Positions 8,059 to 17,447 of a DNA stretch of 28,779 bases are shown one piece after another. Numbering within the stretch: position 1 is the first letter of the stretch; the number at the start of each line of letters is the position of its first letter. The stretch covers positions 90,745-119,523 of the forward strand of contig BFEA01000966.1 in the NCBI GenBank assembly GCA_003427395.1. The letters run 5' to 3'. A program made the position numbers and the translations under genes. The notes beneath the pieces were generated by a model. That model was not told the DNA's origin, did no database searches, and was given only the letters and a program-made list of their open reading frames with translations. The stretch comes from Chara braunii (Eukaryota; Streptophyta; Charophyceae; Charales; Characeae).

Positions 8059-9966
8059 CGGAGAAGCTGGCCGGTCACAAGAAGTTGTCCGTCGACTAGA
8101 GGAATAAGGTCCTGTCCGTGTTGACTGGCAGTAGACTGAAGAGTCGAGAGATCGCGCTCGCCGAAGGCATTGTGCACATAAAATGGAATGACACGGGCGA
8201 CGTGACATCCTTGGAGGCAGACATAAGGAGTGCGGAGTTGAAGGAGGCAGTGGTTGCCACAAAGAGTCACACGTTCGTCCTCGATCAGTGCGAACCGGTG
8301 GACCTAAGGCTTTGGAAACCGCAAGCGTTCGACACTCTGGATTCCCAACGCTAGACGTGGTGTCCGTCGCAATGGACGCTCGTTGTTTTTGTTCCGCGGC
8401 AGCAGAACCTCTCCTTTCTGGCCAGCATGAACCGTTTGTCTTTTGTCAAGCTGTTGGAAGGGAAGTGGGTGAGGAGGAGTCAACAAAAGAAAAGCTTCCC
8501 CGTCAGGAACAATTTGTACACGGAAGACGACCGGATATACATGCTCTTCAAAAGCGACGATTTGCGGGCCAACACGTCCGTCGTCTACGAGGGGAAACTG
8601 CCGGCAGGCGCCGCTGCTGCAGTGCGGGTACCACAGAAGGTTACGCAAACGGATGTGTCCGACATCCCGTTCAACGCTTGCGACTGGTCGCATACCTCGC
8701 CTGCACGTCGGGGCATTGTGTACGGGGACATGGAACGCAACCCCGCCCAATTCGTTCAGCTTCTCGAATCCGTCACCAAGAAGGGGGAGGGTGTCGTCTT
8801 CCTCGGGAAGCCACACATGCGCGGTCAGTCTGGGAAGTACTGAAGGCAGGACGGCACGTCATCGCGATGGAAGGGAACTCCGAGCTCTTACAATTTACAA
8901 TTGATCTCGTCAAAAGCGAGGTCAATTCGGGTGCCCACAATTGCGAGTTCATGGTCGTCACCGAGACTCGGGCTCGTGTGTGGAACAACAAAACGGACAT
9001 GTGGTTCAAGTTGAGTGCGAGGAAGCGGAACAAGATATACGACTTCTTGTTCCTGCAAACGCGGCTGAAGAGAGACACCGACGCCGAGTACGTGCGCTGC
9101 AAGGACCACATGTTCACGTCGCTCGACAACTACCACGGCGCCTCCCGCATGAATGCGAAGACCTTCCTCGAGAGGTTGCAGTCCCTTTACTTCGTGGAGT
9201 CAGAGGAGGAGCTGACGTTCGACAGTTACTCCTCCTTGATCTCCACAGAAGACGAGGAGACCTTCGACATTGAGTTCGACGTGACCGCGGACGAGGAGGG
9301 CAGCGACACCGAAAGCCTCGACCTGCAGTACGACCAACATTCCGCGCAGCACGCTACAGGGTCGTCCTTGGCAGGTCCGTCGACAAGCCCAGCGTCCCTT
9401 GTGTCACCGATGGTGAAACCGGCGCCTGGCACTACCCCAATGAAATTGCTGCGGAGAATACAAGCTCTGGCCTCTGGCCATCGCTCACTGCGTCCCGGGT
9501 CTGACATACCGCCCGATCATAAGTCTTGGACGAATGCCAACATTCACTTCCTGCCTGAGCCTCAAAGTCGTTCCACGGAGGCAGACTGGGGCCATGACAT
9601 GATTTGGCATCCAGGAGTCATCCAACCGCGATCCAAAAGGGTGAGTGGATCGTGGCGGTCACTGTCCCGGATGCAGGATGGATGCCACTCCCTCGCGGGT
9701 CGAAGTCTGACTTCCTCGACGTCACTAGAATTGCGGTCCTCCATAAAGTGAGGGCCGAGAATGGCTCTTTCGCACGCGAAGACGTGTCCGTCATTTCCAC
9801 AGTCGGGCGATTGTTCGCCGAACTTCAGGACAAGTGCTGGTTGGAGCTGACGGAGGACTACTACGACCTCGACACGAGCCCCTCGAAAGGAAGGGTGGAC
9901 TGGAAAATCCCCCCTCCTAGTGGGACGCATGTAAGTACAGGGTCCCGGGGACCGGACGGTGGGGAG

Positions 9967-10033
9967 AACGAGGGCGACGAGGCTGGGGGCGACAAACAAA
10001 TCCTGGGGCGACAACACGAGGGCGACGAGGCTG
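9967..10033. repeat. Short direct repeat inside the coding frame
   Basis: The phrase CGAGGGCGACGAGGCTG occurs twice, about 50 bp apart, in a Gly/Glu/Asp-rich stretch of the frame. It encodes a low-complexity linker and marks local duplication. Confidence 0.65.
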
Positions 10034-10223
10034 AGGGCGGGTCTCAGGGCCACACCACGACAGCGGAAGGCAGCGGCGGGGTGGTGGGGGAGGCCCTCGG
10101 GCGTCAGCAGTCTATCGGGCCCGGTCGGGAATGCTCGGCACAGTCGGAGGACGTGCCCAGTTCATCCGCCTGCTCGGTGATGGCGGCCTTGGTTGCTCTC
10201 CGTGTCGGCTCGGTCGAAACGTT

Positions 10224-10247
10224 CAAGTCCGCCGGGATCCGAACTTC
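10224..10247. repeat. Palindromic motif copy inside a coding frame
   Basis: CAAGTCCG / CCGGGATC / CGAACTTC lies within the open frame 9,604-10,269 and encodes the peptide KSAGIRTS near its C-terminus. The orientation is opposite to the copies at 4.5-5.5 kb. Confidence 0.85.
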
Positions 10248-10399
10248 AATGCTTGCAGAGCGGACATAGAGGATGGACGCGCAGAGCTGGTCAGGACCGG
10301 GGGTGGCGAGTCGTCATCCCAAAATAGACAGCGGTGCGGTGAGGGATGGGACTTCGCCGCCTGCGGGGGCGCTTCGGTCGGAGCGAGAGGGTGCGTGCG

Positions 10400-10590
10400 G
10401 AGGGCCCGGCGACAGGGAGACGACGAAGTTCGCCGGGATCCGAACTTCTCCAGGCAAGGCGTGTGGAGGGTCTGGTGACAGGGAGACGACGAAGTTCGTC
10501 GAGATCCGAACTTCTTCAGGCAAGGCGTGTGGAGGGCCTAGCGACAGGGAGTAGGCGAAGTTCCCCTGGATCCGAACATCTTCAGGCAAG
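10400..10590. repeat. 66-bp tandem repeat, three copies, each with a palindromic motif
   Basis: The palindromic motif recurs at 10425-10448 (perfect arms GAAGTTCG/CGAACTTC), 10491-10514 and 10557-10580, a 66-bp period. The flanks GACAGGGAG and AGGCAAGGCGTGTGGAGGG repeat with it. Because 66 is a multiple of three, reading frames are kept through the array. Confidence 0.9.
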
Positions 10591-11457
10591 GTGGGCCAAC
10601 CAGGGATATTGGTGCAGGCGGGAGGGGCTGCGTGGGGCGCGCGGGAAGCGCATTCATCGGAAATCGACACGGGTTCGGGCGAAGTGGCTGCATTGCATGC
10701 AGGGGAAGAAGGCAGGGTGATGGACAAAGAGAAGGAAGTGGAGGAAGGAGACACAGGGGAGGAATTGGAGGAAGGAGGGGAGGAAGGGGAGGAAGAAGAG
10801 GATGAAGGAGAGGAAGGGGAAGAAACGGAGTTGGCTGGGTTGCTAGGAGGGCAGGAGGGGGAAAAAGGTGAACTCGATACAGGAGACGACGAACGGACTT
10901 TCAGCGACGACGATGACAGATCTGGGGAGTCTTNTGACGGATTCGGGCAGCTGTACGGAGAACACCACGAGGAAGACGACGACGACGATGACACGGCACT
11001 GGGTATGGAGACACACGTGGTCACAAGCCTTTCGGCAGAACGTGATGACTATGAGGTCCAAGCAATGACGTCTGCCGTCGATCTCCAACACCGGTTCAAT
11101 GAAGCTCGTGTAGCAGTCATCCTGACTAAACCGAGTGTGCGTATTGACATCGAAGAAGTTATCGACGACATCCTGGGCGACCACCACATGTCCGCGCAAC
11201 CATCCTCGACGCCTGGTGTCGACGACCCTCTCGACGTCAAGCCTTTTGGGGGATCTGTCGTCGATTTCTCGCCGACGAGCTCTCCGATGCTGCCGCCGAC
11301 CATCGCCAGCGGAGGAGAAGGCGGGATCGGGGGACGACAAGATGTCACATCCCCGAAAAAAACTGCCCCCGGCACTCGAGCTCTCGACTTGCTGGCCTTG
11401 CCCGCGCCAACTTCGCCGATTAAGGAGCAGAGAGACAAACCAGCTGGTAAGCAGTGA
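10591..11457 (+). CDS. Acidic low-complexity ORF, about 288 aa, likely the C-terminal part of the same locus
   Basis: The frame has a Glu/Gly-rich block (about residues 45-100) and an Asp block, then a more complex region (VDLQHRFNEARVAVILTKPSVR and IDIEEVIDDILGDHHM), then a Ser/Pro-rich tail. The first codon called is ATG, but the frame begins inside or next to the 66-bp palindromic repeats, so the true N-terminus is unclear. One unresolved base lies at 10,934. The strand and spacing suggest it belongs with the ParB/methyltransferase gene. No domain recognised. It may be a disordered nuclear protein region rather than a separate gene. Confidence 0.35.
   Translation: MGQPGILVQAGGAAWGAREAHSSEIDTGSGEVAALHAGEEGRVMDKEKEVEEGDTGEELEEGGEEGEEEEDEGEEGEETELAGLLGGQEGEKGELDTGDDERTFSDDDDRSGESXDGFGQLYGEHHEEDDDDDDTALGMETHVVTSLSAERDDYEVQAMTSAVDLQHRFNEARVAVILTKPSVRIDIEEVIDDILGDHHMSAQPSSTPGVDDPLDVKPFGGSVVDFSPTSSPMLPPTIASGGEGGIGGRQDVTSPKKTAPGTRALDLLALPAPTSPIKEQRDKPAGKQ
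10717..10870 (+). repeat. Purine-rich (GGAGGAAGG) tract
   Basis: About 150 bases of the plus strand are almost all A and G, encoding the Glu/Gly-rich block. Such a strand-asymmetric tract can form triplex or G-rich structures; this is a composition observation only. Confidence 0.7.
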
Positions 11458-11563
11458 CAAACGCCACTCTGTCTGCGCGCCAATGACCGCAGTGTCTGTC
11501 AATGCGCACGAGACAAAAACATGTGTGTTTTTGTTGAAGCGTTCCCTCACACGAGTGGTGGTT

Positions 11564-11587
11564 TTAGTCCGCCGGGATCCGCACTGT
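11564..11587. repeat. Palindromic motif copy, decayed
   Basis: TTAGTCCG / CCGGGATC / CGCACTGT matches the motif with several substitutions in the outer parts of both arms. It lies just downstream of the acidic ORF. Confidence 0.7.
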
Positions 11588-11628
11588 CAAGGCCGCTACG
11601 TAACGCGGTTACTCTTTTGGTGCCTCGA

Positions 11629-12256
11629 TTGGGAAAAGTCCGCTAGGATCCAGACTTCACAAATGTTTGGCCTCCGGGTTTGTGGCTTGTTGAGGTTTTC
11701 CCTTCTGAAGGGCGGGGGTGTCGATGTCGAACGCACTGCTCCTTTTGTTTTCCAGCGGGCCTGCGCGGAAGTATTCTCTATCTCTCTCATGGCTAAACGG
11801 GGCTCTGTAAATAGATAGGTCCTGCGTCTTCTACATTTCGTGGTTCTTGAGTTGTCGTTTTCGTCGGGTTCGTCTTGGATTATGTGAGTTCATTTTCAGT
11901 TTTCTCTTCCTTCGGTTGCACAGGGGTTGGGTCATCTCCCTGGGTTGGAAAAGTCCGCCGGGATCCGGACTTAAGAGATGTTTGCCTTCCGCTTCTGTGA
12001 CTTGATGTGCTTTTCCCTTCTGAAGGGCGGGGGTGTCAAGCTCGAGTGCACTGCTCGTTTTGTTTTGCAACGTGGCTCATGCGGAAGTTCTCTCTCTCGC
12101 ACTCTCATGGCATGACGGGGTTCTGTAATTGCATGGGTCCTGCGTCTTTAAGATTTCGTGGTCCTTTAATTGTCGTTTCGTCGGGTTCTTATTCGAAAAC
12201 GTGTACTTTTCGTTTTGTCTTTCTTATGTTGTACAGGGGTAGGGCCGTCTCGAACA
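11629..12256. repeat. 314-bp direct tandem duplication, two copies
   Basis: Matching landmarks are 314 bp apart: AAGTCC of the palindromic motif at 11637 and 11951, then CCCTTCTGAAGGGCGGGGGTG and GGTCCTGCGTCTT in both. The copies (11,629-11,942 and 11,943-12,256) have diverged by roughly a fifth by eye. Each begins with one palindromic motif (11635-11658 and 11950-11973). No coding frame is shared, so this is non-coding sequence between the acidic ORF and the Ulp1 pseudogene. Confidence 0.8.
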
Positions 12257-13298
12257 CGGAGGTCCTCTAAATATCCGGAACACATATTGCATTACAGTCC
12301 CGGGGTTAACGACAAAACACAAGGACGTGTTAAAGGCGTCAGGGGTTGATGTCGAAATCGGGAAGAAGGAGCATGCCATTGCCATTGAGGAGTGTCTTTC
12401 CCTTCTGCCCGCAGAGAAAGGGCCATATCCATGATCTGTGACTAGGGGTCAGGCCATGTATGAGAAATACTTAGCTACTCGTCGTGCGATGAAGGAGAAT
12501 CCTTAGTGTTCCGTTTCTCACTTCCCCCTCCTGTCCTTTGCTCGATGTTGTGCAATGCGGGCCACGACACCTGGAACAGCAGTGACTGCGATTGAAAGCT
12601 TGCGGGTTTTGGACGACATTGAACGAGGCTTGGTGCCACCTGACACTGTACTCTCGACCCTCCACGATGGTCAGTTGCGAATTGCAGCGAAGGATATTCT
12701 CACCCTCTCACTGATCGATGGCAAGGTGAATAATGAGGTGTTCAACTTCTACATGGCGCTATTAGGAACGACCGCATATGGGACAAGTGACATCCAGCCA
12801 GACCTTCGAGTCTTCACCTTTAATTCTTTCTTCTTCAGTAAACTGCAACTTCAAGGGCACGGCGGGGTGAAAAGATGGGCTAAAAACGTGGATTTGCTTG
12901 AATATGATATTATCTTTCTTCCACTTCTCAAAGATAATGATTACTGAATCCTCCTTTCCATGAGCTTGAGAGATAATGTTCTTGAGATTTTCGATTCTTT
13001 TCCTTGCGTTGTAGCCAATTCTAGTTTTTACCTTAGTGTTTTCGAGTTGATCGTACACTATTTGGAATGTCAAACATCACATAGGCGCTCGTGCAGGCGC
13101 TGGAAGTCGGTGGCAGCAAATGTTGTTATAGAGGGAGTTCCAAGACAAGTGGATGGAGTTAGTTGCGGGGTGTTTATGCTGATGTTTGCGACACTGTTGC
13201 AACGTGGCGATCGACCGCCTTTCAGGTTCTTTTGTAAAAATATTGCGTATATTAGACGACAACTGGCATCATGTGTCTTGGAATACCGTTGTCTTTGA
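12252..13298 (+). pseudogene. Ulp1-type (C48) SUMO/ubiquitin-like protease pseudogene
   Basis: One reading frame runs through with three stops: TGA at 12432, TAG at 12504 and TGA at 12945. The protease core is clear. It includes DILTLSLIDGKVNNEVFNFY, FTFNSFFFSKL, GGVKRWAKNVDLLEYDIIFL, then the site where family members have His-Trp, then LEIFDSFP (catalytic Asp at 12993) and PRQVDGVSCGVFM (Gln at 13146, catalytic Cys at 13164). The His-Trp pair reads TAC TGA, that is Tyr-stop, so the triad is lost. All three stops can be explained as C:G to T:A changes (CGA, CAG, TGG). Upstream, from 12,297 (VPGLTTKHKDVLKASGVDVE), the frame looks protein-like. C48 proteases are often carried by plant transposons, so a mobile origin is likely. 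Confidence 0.85.
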
Positions 13299-13889
13299 TT
13301 AATTCGATTGATTTGCAAACTTCTGTTTCAGAATATTTCATATTTTAACTGTCGCTTTCACAACGATATTACTTTCTATCAGTGTTGCGGTTTTGAGTTG
13401 TCTTTGGTATGTTGACTGCCAGTTTGGTGTCGCGTATTGCTTTCAGGATCTCTGTCAGGTCCGGCTTGTCTGTCGTGTCATTACATTCATCACATTGCAG
13501 TCCTCGTTGCAAATTGTGTCCAGGTCATCCAAGGTTGTGCATATAATTCACCTCGAAATGATATTCATGTATGTGATGCGACATGACGAATTGGAGTGTG
13601 GATGCAAGACAAATCTCGACGAGTGTGTGGGTATGAGTTCCGTTATGCAAAGAGTGAAAGACCAGTGACATCACGTCTTTTGTGCGCATAGACAATCATG
13701 TACTTGTGACCGCCAGAATTACATGTGACCGACAATTTTGCGTTCTTCACCGGGAAAAATAAATTGTAAGTAAAAAATAACAGTTACTGTTTGTACTTCT
13801 AAAGAAGTCTTAATCTCTATAACATCCAGACAACCACCTCGGACGAGACGATAGCCATGCATGTACAACTCACGCATAAAAGAAATAAA
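13299..13889. other. AT-richer stretch without recognisable gene
   Basis: A short frame at 13,393-13,668 has no recognisable domain and begins within ordinary non-coding composition. Nothing else is supported. The base composition is more AT-rich than the gene block to the left. Confidence 0.5.
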
Positions 13890-14520
13890 TATTATTATCC
13901 AACAAAGATTCAATCATGACAACTTGCTCATCACATTCACAAACTTGAAGTTTGCTAAGTGTGGCTCCCGACACACTCTATAGCACAGGCATCCCGGATG
14001 GGCGTGCCTGTTGCTACTCTACGTCTTCTAATATAATTATCCAACAAGGATGCAATCATGACACATTGCTCATCACAATTATAGAATTGAAGTTTAACAA
14101 GTACGGATCCCAGCACACTTCCGCACAGGGTTCCCTGATGCGCGTGCCTGTCGTTTTTCGTTTATGAAGTTTAACAAGTGCGGATCCCGACATACTTCGG
14201 CACAAGATTCACGACACAATTCTGAAGTTCAACAAGTGAGGCTCCCTGCACACTTCCGCACAGGGTTCCCTGATGGGCGTGCCTGTCGTTATTCGTTTAT
14301 GAAGTTTAACAAGTACGGATCCCAGTACACTTCCGCACAAGATTCCCAGCAGTGCCATGTTTTTGAAGTTCAGCAAGTAAGGATCCCAACACACTTCCAC
14401 ACAAGGTTCCCGTGCGGCGTGCCTAACATGTACGGGTTTGAACACGCTTCCTCATTTGGGATATCATTTATAAAGTTTCACAAGTACGGATCTCAGCACA
14501 CTTCTGCATGTGCTTAAGCC
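13890..14520. repeat. Irregular array of seven GGATCC-centred repeats, a relative of the palindromic motif
   Basis: Copies start at 13947, 14089, 14166, 14224, 14301, 14365 and 14472. The consensus is GAAGTTTAACAAGT, then ACGGATCCCAGCAC, then ACTTC and GCACA. Spacing varies (about 58-142 bp), and longer flanks also repeat (TTCCCTGATG.GCGTGCCTGTCG; ATCCAACAA.GAT.CAATCATGACA). The AAGT-GGATCCC-ACTTC core matches the opposed copies within the 183-bp units at 2.2-3.3 kb. No coding role is evident. Confidence 0.85.
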
Positions 14521-14685
14521 GTGGATGAGCGTGCCTACGTTGCTTGGAATGCAGCCAAAAATGAATTCGTTAGAAAGAGGACACAGTATAATGTCATATT
14601 TTAACGAATAACATGTTAGAGTTGCCACGTTGGATGACGTTCGCATGCAATCAAACGGTAAGTGGCATAAAGTGAAGTGCTCCGC

Positions 14686-14712
14686 GTGTCGATCGATTAG
14701 AGAAATCGACAC
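14686..14712. other. Stem-loop next to the LTR boundary
   Basis: GTGTCGAT (14686-14693) and ATCGACAC (14705-14712) form a perfect 8-bp stem with an 11-base loop. It lies 10 bases before the apparent edge of an LTR copy. It does not look like a terminator; a function is not known. Confidence 0.5.
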
Positions 14713-14759
14713 GTGTCAACAAGCAAGCAGGAGCTTGCCAATATGGGAACCCCCTGGAT

Positions 14760-14773
14760 GTCACATATGTGAC
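14760..14773. repeat. 14-bp palindrome near LTR 5' edge
   Basis: GTCACATATGTGAC is a perfect palindrome about 38 bp inside LTR copy 4. The same site is at 20851-20864 (one change) in copy 2 and at 26342-26355 in copy 3, so it is a conserved LTR feature and possibly a protein-binding site. Confidence 0.75.
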
Positions 14774-15543
14774 GAACCACTTTCTGTAACGCACGAGTTT
14801 CTGCGCTGTTGCAACGGGGCCTCCTAAGGTGGGAAGATTGGTCCAATTACGGGAAACAGGGATCGGTGGAAAATTGCATCAGTACCCTTGCTTCTTCGTC
14901 TTTTTTGTCACTTCTTCGGGGGCTGGGTGTGTCTTGGAACGACCGAATGAGTAATTGGTCGGATGGATGTCTGGCGCGCCACCTCGCGTGTGATTGATAA
15001 ATGTTGACGTCGTTTCTTTCGTTTCGGTTTTGATCTTTTGGGCACGGACATCGCGCGGGAAAATTGTTGAGCTCTTTTTGAATTTTTCCTTTGAAACCTT
15101 TTTGAATTTTGTCGAGCCCGATGACTCTCGGAATTTCGGACTTCCCTTCTGGAATTTGTGTTTTTTTCCTTTTTTGCATCGGATAGGAATTTAGGAATTT
15201 AGTAATTAGGATTTTTCCAGCCGCGTGACGCTTTTTGTTCACGGGCTTCTTCGCGCGGCTGCAACGGAACTCTGATTAGTGGGCACCCTTAATCGTATGT
15301 GTAACTGTAATTTTGGGCGAGTGCCATTGTAACTGTATCTCTCTTCTTCCATTTCGTCTCTCCCTCCCTTCCTTTCTTTCTTTTGCTGGAATTTTGTAAG
15401 CCGCGGCTTGCATGCTCGGATCGATGCGTGGAGAGGGGTTGCGCCCCCCAAGCCACGGCCGATCATGCAGAACGGCGGCGCTCCCTCTCTAATCCCCGCT
15501 CTAAGTTCTGGTAATTCTGTGTCCTTCGCGCATGCATGCACAC

Positions 15544-15549
15544 TATAAA
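15544..15549 (+). promoter_or_regulatory. TATA box of LTR copy 4
   Basis: CACTATAAATTTC at this place is shared with the other LTR copies, where the sequence around it is much better conserved. Transcription would start roughly 25-35 bases downstream. Confidence 0.55.
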
Positions 15550-16239
15550 TTTCGGCTGCACGATTAGTCGGCTCTCTTAACCTGTTGTTGGAAGCTCGGG
15601 GTTACGCGATCAGGAAGGGTCGGCACACGAGCGAAGTAAGAGGTGAGTAGAGTAGGAGTTGGGCGACCCGACGGGCTGGTGCCGAACCCGCGGGATTGAC
15701 GTGGGCCACGACGGACTGTGGGCACATGCGAATCCGACGGGTGCGGGAGGACTAAGCGGGGTGACAACTTCGTGGGTGGGTGCGTGACGACGGACTGTCC
15801 GCATCGGAGAGAGAGAGAGAGGAAGAGAGAGTTGAGGTCGATGGACGTGGATTTGCTGTTTCTTTGTCTCTTCCCCCCCCTTCATCTGTGAACATACATT
15901 TTGATTGCGGCTCCGGGTGGTTTGCCTGTTCTTATTTTCATTTCGGCTTTCTGGAACCTGGGCCTGGGTTTTTGCTCACATTTGTCCTTGCGATGTCCGA
16001 CCTGCTTGCATTATGTGTATGATTGTCCAATGTATGGATGTACGGATATTATGACTGCTTGTCTATCTTTTTGCTGAGAATCCTTGTCCTTGCGTTATGT
16101 ATGTGTCAAAATCTTTGCCTACACCTGATGTCGCTGTAGATGGGATAATAATCTGGCCCCGATAGTGATTTTGCTCTCGTTTTTGCTCATCCCGCAATGG
16201 GGGTTGCGATATGATTGCATCTTGCATAATCGGCGATCC

Positions 16240-16749
16240 NNNNNNNNNNNNNNNNNNNNNNNNNNNNNNNNNNNNNNNNNNNNNNNNNNNNNNNNNNNNN
16301 NNNNNNNNNNNNNNNNNNNNNNNNNNNNNNNNNNNNNNNNNNNNNNNNNNNNNNNNNNNNNNNNNNNNNNNNNNNNNNNNNNNNNNNNNNNNNNNNNNNN
16401 NNNNNNNNNNNNNNNNNNNNNNNNNNNNNNNNNNNNNNNNNNNNNNNNNNNNNNNNNNNNNNNNNNNNNNNNNNNNNNNNNNNNNNNNNNNNNNNNNNNN
16501 NNNNNNNNNNNNNNNNNNNNNNNNNNNNNNNNNNNNNNNNNNNNNNNNNNNNNNNNNNNNNNNNNNNNNNNNNNNNNNNNNNNNNNNNNNNNNNNNNNNN
16601 NNNNNNNNNNNNNNNNNNNNNNNNNNNNNNNNNNNNNNNNNNNNNNNNNNNNNNNNNNNNNNNNNNNNNNNNNNNNNNNNNNNNNNNNNNNNNNNNNNNN
16701 NNNNNNNNNNNNNNNNNNNNNNNNNNNNNNNNNNNNNNNNNNNNNNNNN
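16240..16749. other. Assembly gap (510 N)
   Basis: An unbroken N run. Long open frames across it are artefacts and carry no information. Confidence 1.
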
Positions 16750-17435
16750 ACCCGGGATTCGTTGAGATCACCACCAGTTTCCCTCCTTTCCGCCTCCTTC
16801 TCCCATATCATCAACTTAGTGTCGTCCCGTGGCCCGCCATAGCCCCCTACTGGCCCAATACGTTTTGCGTGAACTGCCGACGTAGCGGCGGACAGAGAAC
16901 TTCGGAATTTCGAAGGTCCAACCCGAGCGCGCAGCGACCTGCGCCACGTGGCGGCCCCCGACGGCCTAACTTTTCAGGACCACCCCCACCACGGAGGGAT
17001 TTCCCCGTAGCCCGTCACCCACAGTGCCCCGGCCCCACCAGACCGTGAGTCCCTGGCGCACGGACCCCTGACTCGCCTAATTGCATTCATACCCTTAAGA
17101 CTTCCCCACTTTCCCCAAAAATCCTTAGCACACCCCTTTTCGCATTTCCAGGCCCACATCCCACTCCGATCAGGAAGTCGTGCTGGGCGTGAGGTTGGGC
17201 GTCACCCTCGTAATTGTTTTCCTCCTACTCCCTCTCTCTCCCGGTCTGAATCTTTGCGCGCCCATTTCCCTTCCTCGATCGATTGAATCTTGGACCCGTC
17301 TTGCACTACTTCTCGAGCCTTTCCCCTCCCCCGCCTTTCGAGTGAAGCTCGTTAAGTCCGACTGATCCTTCGATCACTCTCACCCACCAATCAGGCGCGT
17401 GGTACGATAAGCTCTGCCTATTGCACAACGAATCT

Positions 17436-17447
17436 GATTGGCCAATC
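17436..17447 (+). promoter_or_regulatory. Palindromic CCAAT element, LTR copy 1
   Basis: GATTGGCCAATC is a perfect palindrome carrying CCAAT on both strands, about 130 bp before the TATA box. The same element is at 21,650-21,661 in copy 2. Copy 3 has GATTGGCTGAATT instead, so the motif is partly lost there. Confidence 0.6.

Larger units (their letters stand above)
7985..10269 (+). pseudogene. Broken continuation with N4/N6-type DNA methyltransferase-like region
   Basis: The protein-like signal passes from frame 1 to frame 0 near 7,990, to frame 2 near 8,825 and back to frame 1 near 9,632. In-frame stops are TAG at 8097 and TAG at 8352. In order it shows: DCPPYMG (8,010-8,030), which resembles catalytic motif IV [DNS]PP[YW] but with Cys in the first position; a strand LVVFVP; GKWVRRSQQKKSFPVRN then TEDDRIYMLFKS, like the middle of beta-class methylases; and VVFLGKPH...SVWEVLKAGRHVIAMEGN, like the C-terminal SAM-binding motif I (GSGT...GR..IGIE). 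An acidic tail follows, then GEWIVAVTVPDAGWMPLPR in frame 1. Inactive in this copy. The methyltransferase call is moderate and needs profile search. Confidence 0.45.
14630..14827 (+). pseudogene. Cys-rich ORF fragment interrupted by an LTR edge
   Basis: The frame begins with WHKVKCSACRSI and continues through CHICDEPLSVTHEFLRCC. The first half, before about 14,722, lies outside the LTR; the second half is LTR sequence, so the combined ORF is an artefact of the junction. The CxxC pair in the outer part hints at a zinc-binding fragment, too short to name. Confidence 0.25.
14722..17197 (+). mobile_element. Divergent LTR copy 4, with sequence gap
   Basis: Its start (GCAAGCAGGAGCTTGCC, GGAACCCCCTGG, then a GTCACATATGTGAC palindrome) matches the start of LTR copies 2 and 3. 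Its end at 17,099-17,197 (CTTCCCCACTTTCC, AAAAATCCTTAGCACACCCC, GGGCGTGAGGTT) matches their 3' ends. The middle is much diverged and includes a 510-base N run. A TATA box lies at 15,544 in the same context as in the other copies. It is probably a solo LTR or an older subfamily member. No coding frame is seen in it. Confidence 0.65.

Noticed and set aside
10314-11024. Ser/Pro-rich minus-strand frame of 236 codons
   Set aside because: It is the complement of the purine-rich Glu/Gly coding tract and has no independent protein-like signal.
16119-16842. Long frames across the N run
   Set aside because: They are open only because unknown bases cannot make stop codons.
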